Assembly (NCBI RefSeq): GCF_021049285.1
Contig: NZ_CP088017.1
Coordinates: 2,987,380-3,051,379 of the forward strand
Length of the DNA: 64,000 nucleotides
Direction: 5' to 3'
Source of the DNA: Ruania halotolerans
GTDB lineage: Bacteria > Actinomycetota > Actinomycetes > Actinomycetales > Beutenbergiaceae
Part shown: piece after piece, positions 27,382 through 35,947 of the stretch
How positions within the stretch are numbered: the first letter of the stretch is position 1
How the letters are laid out: each line of letters starts with the position of its first letter
Notes under the pieces: model-generated
Database searches by the model: none
Seen by the model: the letters and a program-made list of their open reading frames with translations, nothing else
Told to the model about the DNA's origin: nothing
Translations under genes and position numbers: made by a program

Positions 27382-27725
27382 CGTTCTGTCGCGAGCGGCT
27401 TTGGCGACGCCTGGTGCGGCACGGCCATCGCAACACGGCATCGTCGATGCGCCACACGCACCGTGTCGGTGGCCCATCGTTCGGCTATCCGCGTTCTGCG
27501 TTGGCGACTCTTATTCCAGGTGACTCACGTGAGCTACCGCCTCGCAACCGCGGTGTTCCACGACGGGATCCGCCCGGTGAGCAGCCCTGCACCGAGCCCG
27601 ACGGCATCCCGCAGCTACGCCAGTGACGCGATATCGCAGGCAACTGAGGGCTGCCACCTTCTGCTGCTTGACGCCTGTCGTGGCCCGCCCTAGTCTTACT
27701 TCAGTTCTTAACAAAGGAGTTAACA
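27382..27725. other. Intergenic region before the ROK regulator
   Basis: A 344-base gap. Short open frames exist (for example a GTG frame at about 27530-27693, 54 codons) but none has a good ribosome-binding site or a recognisable product. The last 60 bases hold the promoter and operator of the ROK gene. Confidence 0.5.
27668..27725 (+). promoter_or_regulatory. Promoter and likely operator of the ROK operon
   Basis: TTGACG (27668-27673), a 17-base spacer and TAGTCT (27691-27696) form a good vegetative promoter. Downstream, AGTTCTTAAC and AGTTAAC form a repeated, partly palindromic TTAAC element around the AAGGAG ribosome-binding site. This is AT-rich in a GC-rich setting and suits autoregulation by the ROK repressor. 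The regulatory role is inferred. Confidence 0.5.
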
Positions 27726-28970
27726 TTGGCTCGCACGGCCGCCCGCATGGACGTGACCCGGTCAGCGATTCTCGCCCACATCGGAGCCCACGGACCCACC
27801 TCTCGCGCTGAGCTCGCGCGCGCTCTCAGCGTCTCCCCGGCGCTGATCACGGGCGCGACGAAGCGGCTCATCGCGGACGGGCTCCTCACCGAGCTGGACC
27901 ACTCCCCCTCCCAGGGCGGCCGGCCGGCACGCCTCCTTGGCCTGGTCACCGAGAGTGGTCGCGCGATCGGCATCAAGGTGGTGGCCGACCACATCACCTT
28001 GGTGGAGGTCGGTATCGACGGCTCCGTCCAGCGCTCCGCCACCCGGGAGTTCGACGCGGCTGCGGGGGCCGCGTTGAGCGAACTGACCGCCATCACCGTC
28101 GAGTTTCTTTCCGAGGGCACATCGGGGCCGTTCCTCGGCATCGGCGTCGGGGTCCCGGGCACAGTGGACGAGCAGGACGCCGGAACAGTCGACTCCACGC
28201 AACTCGGGTGGGTGCGCGTGCCCGTGGGCGAGACGCTCCGGCGTGCCGTGGACCTTCCGGTCCTCGTGGAGAACAACGTGAACGCCCTCGCCATGGCCGA
28301 GGCGCTCTACGGCAGCGGCCGCGGACTCGCGCACGCCCTCGTAGTCACCATCGGCACCGGGATCGGCGCCGGGATCATCAGCGACGGCACTGTGTTTCGC
28401 GGGTGGCGCGGAGGCGCCGGCGAATTGGGCCATGTGCCTGTCGTCCCGGATGGTCCGCCCTGTGTGTGTGGCGGGACGGGATGCCTGGAGACCCTGATCA
28501 GCGAGCGCGCGCTGCTCGCCGAGGCCACCGCCGCAGGCGTCCTCCCTGAGGATTCCGACGTCGACGCCCTGCGCATCCGCGCCGATTCCGGCGACCCAGG
28601 CGCAGAAGCGATCTTCCGGACCGCCGGCACGCACCTCGGCCGCACCCTGGCCGGCCTGGTGAACGTGCTGGATCCGGAAGCGGTCATCGTTCTCGGTGAA
28701 GGCGTGACCGCCTGGCGGCACTGGTCGGCCGGGTTCGAGCCCGCCTTCCGCGCCGCGCTCATCCCGCACACCCGGCACATCCCGATCACCGTGGAGACCT
28801 GGCAGGACGATCGCTGGGCCCAGGGCGCTGCGGCCCTTGTACTGAGCACCCCATTCGATGCCCAGGGCCGCTCCGGAGAACAGGGCCGCCTCGTCCGCGA
28901 GCGCCTCGCCATCGGCGAGGCCCCTGCCGCTGCCCGCCCGGCTGCCGGTGAGACCGGGGTACCTCAATGA
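27726..28970 (+). CDS. ROK-family transcriptional regulator
   Basis: A 414-residue protein. It has a MarR-like winged helix at the N-terminus (SRAELARALSVSPALITGATK), then a sugar-kinase-like ROK domain with an ASKHA phosphate loop, GTGIGAGII, and the zinc-binding CVCGGTGCLE. The TTG start at 27726 has AAGGAG 6 bases upstream. Its stop overlaps the first permease start (ATGA), so it leads the alpha-glucoside operon and probably represses it until a sugar binds. No kinase activity is assumed. Confidence 0.88.
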   Translation: MARTAARMDVTRSAILAHIGAHGPTSRAELARALSVSPALITGATKRLIADGLLTELDHSPSQGGRPARLLGLVTESGRAIGIKVVADHITLVEVGIDGSVQRSATREFDAAAGAALSELTAITVEFLSEGTSGPFLGIGVGVPGTVDEQDAGTVDSTQLGWVRVPVGETLRRAVDLPVLVENNVNALAMAEALYGSGRGLAHALVVTIGTGIGAGIISDGTVFRGWRGGAGELGHVPVVPDGPPCVCGGTGCLETLISERALLAEATAAGVLPEDSDVDALRIRADSGDPGAEAIFRTAGTHLGRTLAGLVNVLDPEAVIVLGEGVTAWRHWSAGFEPAFRAALIPHTRHIPITVETWQDDRWAQGAAALVLSTPFDAQGRSGEQGRLVRERLAIGEAPAAARPAAGETGVPQ

Positions 28971-29908
28971 CCGCACCGACCGCCGTCGCCCTCCCCCGGA
29001 GGACCTCGAGTACACCGCCCACGCGATCGCGAGGCCGCAGCCGGCTGCGCTACACCCTCACGGTGCTGGCGTTCCTGCTGCCCAGCGCGCTGCCACTGCT
29101 GATGTTCACCATCTACCCGATGGCCGGAGCCCTCTGGACCAGCCTGCACTCGTGGAATCTGCTCGGGGTGATGGAGTGGGTCGGGCTGGAGAACTACGCC
29201 ACGCTGCTCACTGACGACGCCACCCGGCGGGTGTTTGCGAACACGCTGTACTACGTCGTCGGCTATCTACCCCTGGTGTACCTCGGCGGGCTCACCTTGG
29301 CGCTCGCGCTGAACAGCCTCATCCCGGCCCGGAACCTGCTGCGCGGGATCTACTTCCTACCCGTGGTGACCAGCTGGATCGTGGTGGCGCTGGTGTGGCG
29401 ATGGCTACTCAACCCGTCCGTCGGGGTGGTGAACGCCGTGCTCGGCGGGCTCGGTATCGACGGACCGGGCTGGTGGACGGACCCGTATTGGTCGATGCCC
29501 GCGATCATCCTCGCCTCGGCGTGGAAGGACCTCGGATTCGTGATGATCATCCTGCTCGCCGGCCTGCAGGCGATTCCCACGGATGTGCAGGAAGCGGCGA
29601 TGATCGACGGCGCTGGGAAGTTCCGCCGGCTGCTGGCCATCACCCTGCCCCTACTCTCCCCGTCCACCTTCTTCGTGGTGGTGATCTCCCTGATCAACGG
29701 ATTCCAGGTGTTCGACCAGGTGTACGCGATGACCGGGGGCGGGCCGGCCGGCTCAAGCACCGTGGTGGTGCAGCAGATCTATGACCTCACCTTCCGGTAC
29801 AGCTCGGCCGGAGAGGCCTCGGCACTGTCCTGGCTGTTGTTCGCGGTGGTGCTCGCGGTGACGGTGGTCCAGCTGATCGGACAGCGCAGGTGGGTGACCT
29901 ATGCCTGA
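28967..29908 (+). CDS. Sugar ABC transporter permease (MalF/CUT1 type)
   Basis: A 313-residue membrane protein with six spans and an EAA loop (DVQEAAMIDGAGKFRRLLAI). The N-terminal cytoplasmic tail is Thr/Arg-rich. It overlaps the ROK gene by 4 bases and the next permease by 8. No dedicated ATPase is encoded here, as is usual for MsiK-dependent systems. The adjacent GH15 and GH31 enzymes suggest alpha-glucosides as cargo. Confidence 0.88.
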   Translation: MTAPTAVALPRRTSSTPPTRSRGRSRLRYTLTVLAFLLPSALPLLMFTIYPMAGALWTSLHSWNLLGVMEWVGLENYATLLTDDATRRVFANTLYYVVGYLPLVYLGGLTLALALNSLIPARNLLRGIYFLPVVTSWIVVALVWRWLLNPSVGVVNAVLGGLGIDGPGWWTDPYWSMPAIILASAWKDLGFVMIILLAGLQAIPTDVQEAAMIDGAGKFRRLLAITLPLLSPSTFFVVVISLINGFQVFDQVYAMTGGGPAGSSTVVVQQIYDLTFRYSSAGEASALSWLLFAVVLAVTVVQLIGQRRWVTYA

Positions 29909-30716
29909 GCGCATCCGCCGTATCCTGCTGACCGCCGTGGTGGCCCTGGGCGCACTGGTGATGTTCTTCCCGTTCGCGTGGACGGTCAGTACCTCGCTCT
30001 CGTCCGGTGCCGGACTGGACGCCACGCCGCAGCTCATCCCGGACGATCCGACCCTGGCGGCCTACCGCGAGCTGTTCGCGAACACACCGTTCGCTCGCGT
30101 GATCGCCAATTCCCTCGGCCTGGCCATCACGACGACGGCCCTTCAGCTGGTGACGAGCTCCCTGGCTGGCTACGCCTTCAGCAGGTTGGCCTTCCCGGGG
30201 CGGGGCGTGGTCTTCGGGCTGTACCTGGCCACGATGATGATCCCGATCCAGGTGCTGATCGTGCCGTTGTTCGTGCAGATGCGCAGCCTTGGCCTGGTGG
30301 ATACCTATCTCGGTGTGCTGCTGCCCGGGGTGGCCAGTGCGTTCGGGGTGTTCTTGCTGCGCCAGGCGATGAACTCGGTGCCCCGTGAGCTGGACGAGGC
30401 CGCCACGATCGACGGCGCCGGGCACGTCCGCATCTTCGCCCGTCTCCTCCTCCCCCTCGTGGGACCCGCCCTGGCAAGTCTGGCGGTCTTCGCGTTCATG
30501 AGCAGCTGGAACGGCTTCCTGTGGCCGCTGATCATCCTGCGCTCGGAGCACCTGCAGACCCTTCCGCTGGCCCTGGCCGGCCTGCAGGGGCAGTACACCA
30601 CCCAGTGGGACGTGATGATGGCCGGCTCCGTGGTCAGCGTGCTCCCCATGCTCGCCCTCTACCTGTTCGCCCAGAAGTACGTCATTCAAGGCGTCGCGGG
30701 CACCGGACTGAAGTGA
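29901..30716 (+). CDS. Carbohydrate ABC transporter permease (MalG/CUT1 type)
   Basis: A 271-residue permease with six spans and an EAA loop (ELDEAATIDGAGHVRIFARL). Its ATG lies inside the end of the preceding permease gene, in another frame, indicating coupled translation. The C-terminus ends with the usual QGVAGTGLK. It pairs with the MalF-type subunit. Confidence 0.88.
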   Translation: MPERIRRILLTAVVALGALVMFFPFAWTVSTSLSSGAGLDATPQLIPDDPTLAAYRELFANTPFARVIANSLGLAITTTALQLVTSSLAGYAFSRLAFPGRGVVFGLYLATMMIPIQVLIVPLFVQMRSLGLVDTYLGVLLPGVASAFGVFLLRQAMNSVPRELDEAATIDGAGHVRIFARLLLPLVGPALASLAVFAFMSSWNGFLWPLIILRSEHLQTLPLALAGLQGQYTTQWDVMMAGSVVSVLPMLALYLFAQKYVIQGVAGTGLK

Positions 30717-30760
30717 CCCCCTACCCCCTTGCTCGACCTGAAGAATCAAAGGAGATCCTC

Positions 30761-32032
30761 ATGAATCGCACCCGCTGGACGGCCGCCACCGGCATCGCTG
30801 CCGCGCTCGGCCTGACCCTGACCGCCTGCGTCTCGGGCAGCACGGACGACCCGGCCACCGAACCCGCCGCCACCGACGACGGCCCGGTCACCATCAGCTA
30901 CACGAACTTCATCTCCGCCGGTGGAAACGAGGAGAATCTGCAGACCATCGTGGACGCCTTCGAGGCCGAGCACGAGAACATCACCGTGGAGGTGACCACA
31001 CTCCCCTACGCGGACTACTTCACGGCGCTGCAGACCGACCTGGCCGGCGGCACCGTGGCCGACGTGTTCGATATCGAGTTCGCGAACTACGCCTCGTATC
31101 AGTCCAGTGGTGTGCTCGCTCCGCTGGACGGCGCCGATACCAGTGTCTATCAGACCTCCCTCGCCGAGGCCTACGCCACCGACGGCACGCAGTACGCCCT
31201 GCCGAGCTCGTTCTCGAACGTGGTGCTGTTCTACAACAAGGACCTGTTCGACGCCGCCGGCCTGGAGTACCCCACCGCGGACTGGACGTGGGAGGACGAA
31301 AGAGCGGCCGCCGAGGAGCTCACCGACGCCGATGCCGGAGTCTGGGGCGACTACCAGCCGATCAGCTACCACGAGTACTACAAGACCGTCGCGCAGGCCG
31401 GTGGGCAGTTCTTGACTGAGGACGGCACCGCGGTCGCCTTCAACTCCCCCGAAGGAATCACGGCGGCCGAGTGGCTCGTGAACAAGTCCGGCACCACGAT
31501 GCCCACCGCCGAACAGGGCGCCGGCACACCCGACTTCGACAGCGGTCTGTTCACGGGCGGCGAGTTGGCCATGTGGCACACGGGCATCTGGATGTTCGGC
31601 GCCCTCGCCGAGGCCGACTTCGCCTGGGACATCGCCGTCGAGCCAGGTGACGCCCAGCAGGCGAGTGCCCTGTTCTCCAACGCCGTAGGCGTCTCGGCCT
31701 CCTCCGAGAATCAGGCCGCTGCCGCGGAGTTCGCCCAGTTCCTCACCAGTTCACCCACCACTGTGGACGTGCGCCTGGAGTCGGGGTGGGAGCTGCCCCC
31801 GATCGCCGACCAGGCCCAGCTGGACACCTACCTCCAGCAGGACAACCCGGCGAACCGGCAGGCCGTGTTCGACTCCCTCGAGCAGGTGGCACTGGCCCCC
31901 TCCATCGGTGACGGGCAGGCCGAGATGCAGGACATCGTCACCGAAGAGCTCACCGAGGCCGCGGCCGGGCGCAAGAGCGTCGAGGAGGCGCTCGCCTCGG
32001 CCGAGGAACGGGTGAACGCCCTGCTCGGTTGA
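30761..32032 (+). CDS. Extracellular sugar-binding lipoprotein
   Basis: A 423-residue family-1 binding protein with a lipobox (LTAC) about 24 residues in, an acidic/Thr linker, and then TISYTNFISAGGNEENLQTI and the aromatic-rich pocket region around WTWEDERAAAEEL. GGAG lies about 6 bases before the ATG at 30761. It differs from the usual CUT1 order in lying after the permeases. It likely delivers malto- or isomalto-oligosaccharides, judged from the two downstream alpha-glucosidase-type genes. Confidence 0.85.
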   Translation: MNRTRWTAATGIAAALGLTLTACVSGSTDDPATEPAATDDGPVTISYTNFISAGGNEENLQTIVDAFEAEHENITVEVTTLPYADYFTALQTDLAGGTVADVFDIEFANYASYQSSGVLAPLDGADTSVYQTSLAEAYATDGTQYALPSSFSNVVLFYNKDLFDAAGLEYPTADWTWEDERAAAEELTDADAGVWGDYQPISYHEYYKTVAQAGGQFLTEDGTAVAFNSPEGITAAEWLVNKSGTTMPTAEQGAGTPDFDSGLFTGGELAMWHTGIWMFGALAEADFAWDIAVEPGDAQQASALFSNAVGVSASSENQAAAAEFAQFLTSSPTTVDVRLESGWELPPIADQAQLDTYLQQDNPANRQAVFDSLEQVALAPSIGDGQAEMQDIVTEELTEAAAGRKSVEEALASAEERVNALLG

Positions 32033-32091
32033 CCGGCCACTCCGGGACCCACGTCCCCGCGACCCCCCTCACCCCACCACCCACCCCACGC

Positions 32092-32148
32092 CGAGTGCCC
32101 CCCGATTTCGCTCACCTGCTGAGATATAGCCGAAATCGAGGGCACTCG
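32092..32148. repeat. Long imperfect hairpin between binding-protein and GH15 genes
   Basis: CGAGTGCCC plus GATTTCG on the left pair with CGAAATC plus GGGCACTCG on the right, with a small asymmetric bulge and a loop of about 19 bases. It lies 60 bases after the binding-protein stop and 24 before the GH15 start. It may be an attenuating terminator that lowers hydrolase expression relative to the binding protein, or a dispersed intergenic repeat. Confidence 0.65.
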
Positions 32149-32171
32149 GTGGACTCCCAGTGGAGAGAATC

Positions 32172-33275
32172 ATGACCACCACTGCCCTCGCTCCGCTGTT
32201 GGAGACCTCCCGCGAGCTCATCACCTCCCTGCAGGATCCAGGCGGCGCCTACCCGGCCAGCCCCACGTTCTCCGCCTACCGCGGGTACTGCTGGTTCCGG
32301 GATGGTGCGTTCATCGCCGACGGCGTCTCTTCCGCCGGGGAGGTGACCTCACCCTCGGCATTCCTGGACTGGTGCGCCGGGGTGGTCGAGAGTCATCGCA
32401 CCCCGATCGAGCGGGTGGTCGCGGCCGCCGCGGCCGGTGAGCCGGTGCCACAGGAGCAGATGCTGCCAACACGGTTCACGATGGCCGGTGGCCCCGGGGC
32501 GGACGAGTGGTGGGACTTCCAGCTCGACGGGTACGGCACCTGGCTGTGGGCCGCCGCCGAGCACGCCGCGCGGCACGGTGTGGACATCTCGCGGTGGCGA
32601 ACTGCGGGCGAGCTCACGGTCGACTACCTGCTCAGCTCCTGGCAGCGGCCCTGCTATGACTGGTGGGAGGAGCACGCCGAGCAGGTGCACGTCTCCACCC
32701 TGGGGTGCATCGTGGCGGGCCTGCGCGCGGCCGCCGGATCCGGCCTGGTGACCGGCACACGAGCCGACGCGGCCCATGCGGGCGCGGAGGCGGCAATGGA
32801 CGTGATCACCAGCCGTGGGGTCGCCCACGGGCACGTGACCAAGTGGCTCGGCACCGATGCCGTGGACGCCAGCCTGGCTGCACTGGTCGGACCGCTCGGA
32901 GTGATCGAGCCAGCGTCCGAGCTCGCTGCGGCCACGATCACGGCAATCGAGGAGCAACTGTGCACCGACGGCGGCGTCTACCGCTTCCGCGCCGACACCT
33001 TCTACGGTGGCGGCCGGTGGCCGCTGCTGTCCTGCTTCCTGGGCCTCGCGCACGCCCGGACCGGAAACTCCGCCCGCGCCGGAGAACTGCTCGACTGGGC
33101 AGCCCGAACCGCGACAACGGATGGCCTACTCCCCGAGCAGGTGGACGGGCACCTGCTCGCACCGCACTACCGCAGCGAATGGATCGACCGCTGGGGGCCG
33201 GTGGCGACGCCACTGCTGTGGTCCCACGCGATGGTGCTTCGCCTGGCGGCGGAGCTGAAGGAGGAGAACGCATGA
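32172..33275 (+). CDS. Glycoside hydrolase family 15-like protein (glucoamylase fold)
   Basis: A 367-residue protein without a signal peptide, so probably cytoplasmic. It shows the (alpha/alpha)6-barrel pattern of GH15: YRGYCWFRDGAFIADG near the start, WWDFQLDGYGTWLW, DWWEEH with an acidic residue suited to catalysis, and LLPEQVDGHLLAPHYRSEW near the end. GH15 enzymes release glucose from alpha-glucosides or trehalose. GGAGAG lies just before the ATG at 32172. It is shorter than secreted glucoamylases and lacks a starch-binding domain, so a short imported oligosaccharide is the likely substrate. Confidence 0.78.
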   Translation: MTTTALAPLLETSRELITSLQDPGGAYPASPTFSAYRGYCWFRDGAFIADGVSSAGEVTSPSAFLDWCAGVVESHRTPIERVVAAAAAGEPVPQEQMLPTRFTMAGGPGADEWWDFQLDGYGTWLWAAAEHAARHGVDISRWRTAGELTVDYLLSSWQRPCYDWWEEHAEQVHVSTLGCIVAGLRAAAGSGLVTGTRADAAHAGAEAAMDVITSRGVAHGHVTKWLGTDAVDASLAALVGPLGVIEPASELAAATITAIEEQLCTDGGVYRFRADTFYGGGRWPLLSCFLGLAHARTGNSARAGELLDWAARTATTDGLLPEQVDGHLLAPHYRSEWIDRWGPVATPLLWSHAMVLRLAAELKEENA

Positions 33276-35527
33276 TCCGCCACCGGCCACTCGGCTCCGG
33301 GCACCCCTACGCTCACGACACCGAACAACGCTCACCCGTCCAGCCGGTGGCTGGAGAGCCACTGCGCCTCGGCGTGCGTACCTCCGCCGAAGTCACCACC
33401 GTGGACCTGGAGTACCAGATCGACGACGGGCCGGTCACCACGGTGGCGCTGGCACCGGTGGCCCGGTCCTCTCGTGGGCAGTCCACCGACGGCGGCCACC
33501 TCGCTTCCGCGCAGGCACGTCAGGCCCGCCAGGCGGGCGGGTGGCAGACCGAGATCACTGCGCCGGCCGCCGGACGCACACTGCGCTACCGCTTCGTCGG
33601 GCACACCGGAAGCGGCACCGACGGCGGCACTGACGGCACCCAGCGGACCCGGCACTACACGTGCCGGTCAGCCACCTGGCGCGACACCGCGGGCGACGTG
33701 CTGGACCTGGCGGGGGCCGCCGTCGGGATCCTCCCCGGTATCCAGGTGCTCGACGACGGCGAACGGGTGCACCAGGTGCGCTTCGCCCTGCCGCTCGCAC
33801 CCGGCGAGCACGTGACCGGGTTCGGGGAGCGCTACGACGCCCTCGACCACCGTGGCACCTCCCTCGATTCGGTGGTGTTCGAGCAGTACAAGAGCCAGGG
33901 CGCGCACCGGCGCACCTACCTGCCGATGCCGTTCGCGCACGTCGTAGGCGGTGCGGGCTGGGGTTTTCATGTGCAGACCTCACGCCGGGTGTGGTTCGAC
34001 ATCGGTGAGGCGAGCCCGGACCGGCTCACCATCACTGCGGAGGTGGATGCGCCGTCGGGGACCACGCCGTTGCTGGGTGTGGCGACCTACGCGGGCGAGC
34101 CGGCCGCCGTCCTGGATGCCTTCCTGACCGAGGTGGGACGCCCGACGGAACTGCCGGACTGGGTGTTCAGGCTGTGGGCCAGCGGCAACGAGTGGAACAC
34201 TCAGGCCGAGGTGGAGCGGCAACTGGCGTTGCATCGCGAGCACCGGATCCCGGTGGGCAACGTGGTGATCGAGGCATGGAGCGACGAGCAGACGTTCACC
34301 GCCTTCCGGGATGCCGAGTACGCGGTGCGCGAGGACGGTGCGCCGATGCGGCTGGCGGACTTCACCTTCCCGGCGAACGGCGCCTGGCCGGACCCGAAGG
34401 GCATGATCGACGCCCTGCACGCCCATGACGTGCGGGTGCACCTGTGGCAGATCCCGCTGATCAAGATGCGCCCGCACCCGGCCGCTCAGGCGAAGGCGGA
34501 CGCGCGGGCGGCGATCGAGGAGGGGGTGCTGGTTCGCGAGGAAGCACCGGATGGAACCCTGCGGCCCTATCGCAACCGGGGCTGGTGGTTCCCGCTCGGG
34601 CTGATGCCGGATCTCACGGACGAGCGCGCCGCGCAGTGGTGGACGGCCAAACGCCGGTACCTGGTGGAGGAGGTGGGCATCGACGGGTTCAAGACCGACG
34701 GCGGGGAGCATGCCTGGGGGTCGGACTTGGTGTACCTGGACGGGCGCCACGGGGACGAGGGCAACAACACCTTCGCGACCGGGTACGCGGCCGCCTATGG
34801 ACGGCTGCTCGAATCGTGCGGGAAGGCGCCGGTGACGTTCAGCCGGGCCGGATTCACCGGCTCGCAGGCCCATGGCGCGTTCTGGGCTGGGGACGAGAAC
34901 TCCACCTGGGAGGCGTTCCGGTGGTCGATGCTGGCCGGGCTCAGCGCCGCGGCGTGCGGGATCGTCTACTGGGGCTGGGACATCGCCGGGTTCTCCGGGC
35001 CGATCCCGGAACCGGAGCTGTACGTGCGGGCGATGGCAGCGAGCGTGTTCGTGCCGATCATGCAGTACCACTCCGAGTTCAACCACCACCGCAGGCCCTC
35101 GGTGGACCGCACCCCCTGGAACATCGCCGAACGCACCGGGGACTCCCGTGTGATCTCCGAGGTGCGGGCACTGGTGGAGCTGCGGGAGCGGCTGGTGCCT
35201 TACCTGGCTGCCTCAGCGCGGCAGACGGTGGCGACGTCTCGGCCGCTGATGCGACCGCTGTACTTCGACCACCCGGGCGACCGGAACGTGTGGGAGCACC
35301 CAGTGCAGTGGCTGCTCGGGGACGACCTGCTGGTGGCCCCGGTGCTGGAGCCGGGCACGCAGTCCTGGCCGGTGTACCTGCCCGAGGGCGCGTGGGTGGA
35401 CGTATGGTCCGGGCAGGCCCACGACGGCGAAGCGACGGTGGATGCCGACGTCACCCGGCGCGACCGGGTGCCGGTGTTCGTGCGGGAGACCGCGTGGGAG
35501 GGGCTACGGAGGGTGTTCGAGGGCTGA
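33272..35527 (+). CDS. Glycoside hydrolase family 31 (alpha-glucosidase/alpha-xylosidase type)
   Basis: A 751-residue protein. An N-terminal beta-sandwich is followed by the GH31 barrel, with nucleophile Asp476 in GFKTDGGEH and acid/base Asp541 in FWAGDENSTW. The C-terminal beta domains end with LPEGAWVDVWSG. There is no signal peptide. It hydrolyses terminal alpha-linked glucose or xylose from imported oligosaccharides. The ATG overlaps the GH15 stop (ATGA). KTDGGE rather than the WxDMxE motif of digestive alpha-glucosidases places it nearer the bacterial YicI/alpha-xylosidase side. The exact linkage is not determinable here. Confidence 0.87.
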   Translation: MIRHRPLGSGHPYAHDTEQRSPVQPVAGEPLRLGVRTSAEVTTVDLEYQIDDGPVTTVALAPVARSSRGQSTDGGHLASAQARQARQAGGWQTEITAPAAGRTLRYRFVGHTGSGTDGGTDGTQRTRHYTCRSATWRDTAGDVLDLAGAAVGILPGIQVLDDGERVHQVRFALPLAPGEHVTGFGERYDALDHRGTSLDSVVFEQYKSQGAHRRTYLPMPFAHVVGGAGWGFHVQTSRRVWFDIGEASPDRLTITAEVDAPSGTTPLLGVATYAGEPAAVLDAFLTEVGRPTELPDWVFRLWASGNEWNTQAEVERQLALHREHRIPVGNVVIEAWSDEQTFTAFRDAEYAVREDGAPMRLADFTFPANGAWPDPKGMIDALHAHDVRVHLWQIPLIKMRPHPAAQAKADARAAIEEGVLVREEAPDGTLRPYRNRGWWFPLGLMPDLTDERAAQWWTAKRRYLVEEVGIDGFKTDGGEHAWGSDLVYLDGRHGDEGNNTFATGYAAAYGRLLESCGKAPVTFSRAGFTGSQAHGAFWAGDENSTWEAFRWSMLAGLSAAACGIVYWGWDIAGFSGPIPEPELYVRAMAASVFVPIMQYHSEFNHHRRPSVDRTPWNIAERTGDSRVISEVRALVELRERLVPYLAASARQTVATSRPLMRPLYFDHPGDRNVWEHPVQWLLGDDLLVAPVLEPGTQSWPVYLPEGAWVDVWSGQAHDGEATVDADVTRRDRVPVFVRETAWEGLRRVFEG

Positions 35528-35542
35528 AGGTTCGGCTATCCC

Positions 35543-35947
35543 TCAGTCGCGGTAGGCGAGCGCGTCGATCTCGACGAGCATCTCCTCGCGGGGCAGGCCC
35601 GTGAACACCGTGGTGCGGCTCGGGCGCACACCGCTCGGGCAGTGCTTCTCCATGAACGCCGAGTACACCTCGTTCATGGCCGGGAACAGCGACCGCTCGG
35701 TGAGGTAGACCCGTAGCATCAGGACGTCTTCGAAGGTGGCACCGGCCGCTTCCACGATGGCGCGCACGTTCTGCAGGGTGCGTTCGGTCTGCGCGGCCAC
35801 GTCCCCGGCGGCGATGTACTCACCGCTGGCCGGGTCCACGGGCCCTTGACCGGAGACCGTGATCATCGGGCCCTTGCGGACGGCCTGATGGAAGGCCCAG
35901 GCCGGGGCGGGAGCGTCGGGGGTGTGGATGGGGGTCTTGTCAGTCAT
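35543..35947 (-). CDS. RidA family protein (enamine/imine deaminase)
   Basis: A 134-residue protein of the YjgF/YER057c/UK114 fold. It has the GQGPVDPASGEYIAAGDVAAQTE region, the helix TLQNVRAIVEAAGATFEDVL, and RPSRTTVFTGLPREEMLVEIDALA with the key arginine and glutamate. The family hydrolyses reactive 2-aminoacrylate-type enamines released by PLP-dependent dehydratases. It overlaps the deacylase gene by 4 bases and shares the locus with a DSD1-like PLP enzyme, which could be the source of the enamine. Confidence 0.88.
   Translation of the reverse strand: MTDKTPIHTPDAPAPAWAFHQAVRKGPMITVSGQGPVDPASGEYIAAGDVAAQTERTLQNVRAIVEAAGATFEDVLMLRVYLTERSLFPAMNEVYSAFMEKHCPSGVRPSRTTVFTGLPREEMLVEIDALAYRD

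Noticed and set aside
27414-27693. Short open frames between the MacB-like permease and the ROK gene
   Set aside because: No ribosome-binding sites, no motifs, mutually overlapping; treated as intergenic.
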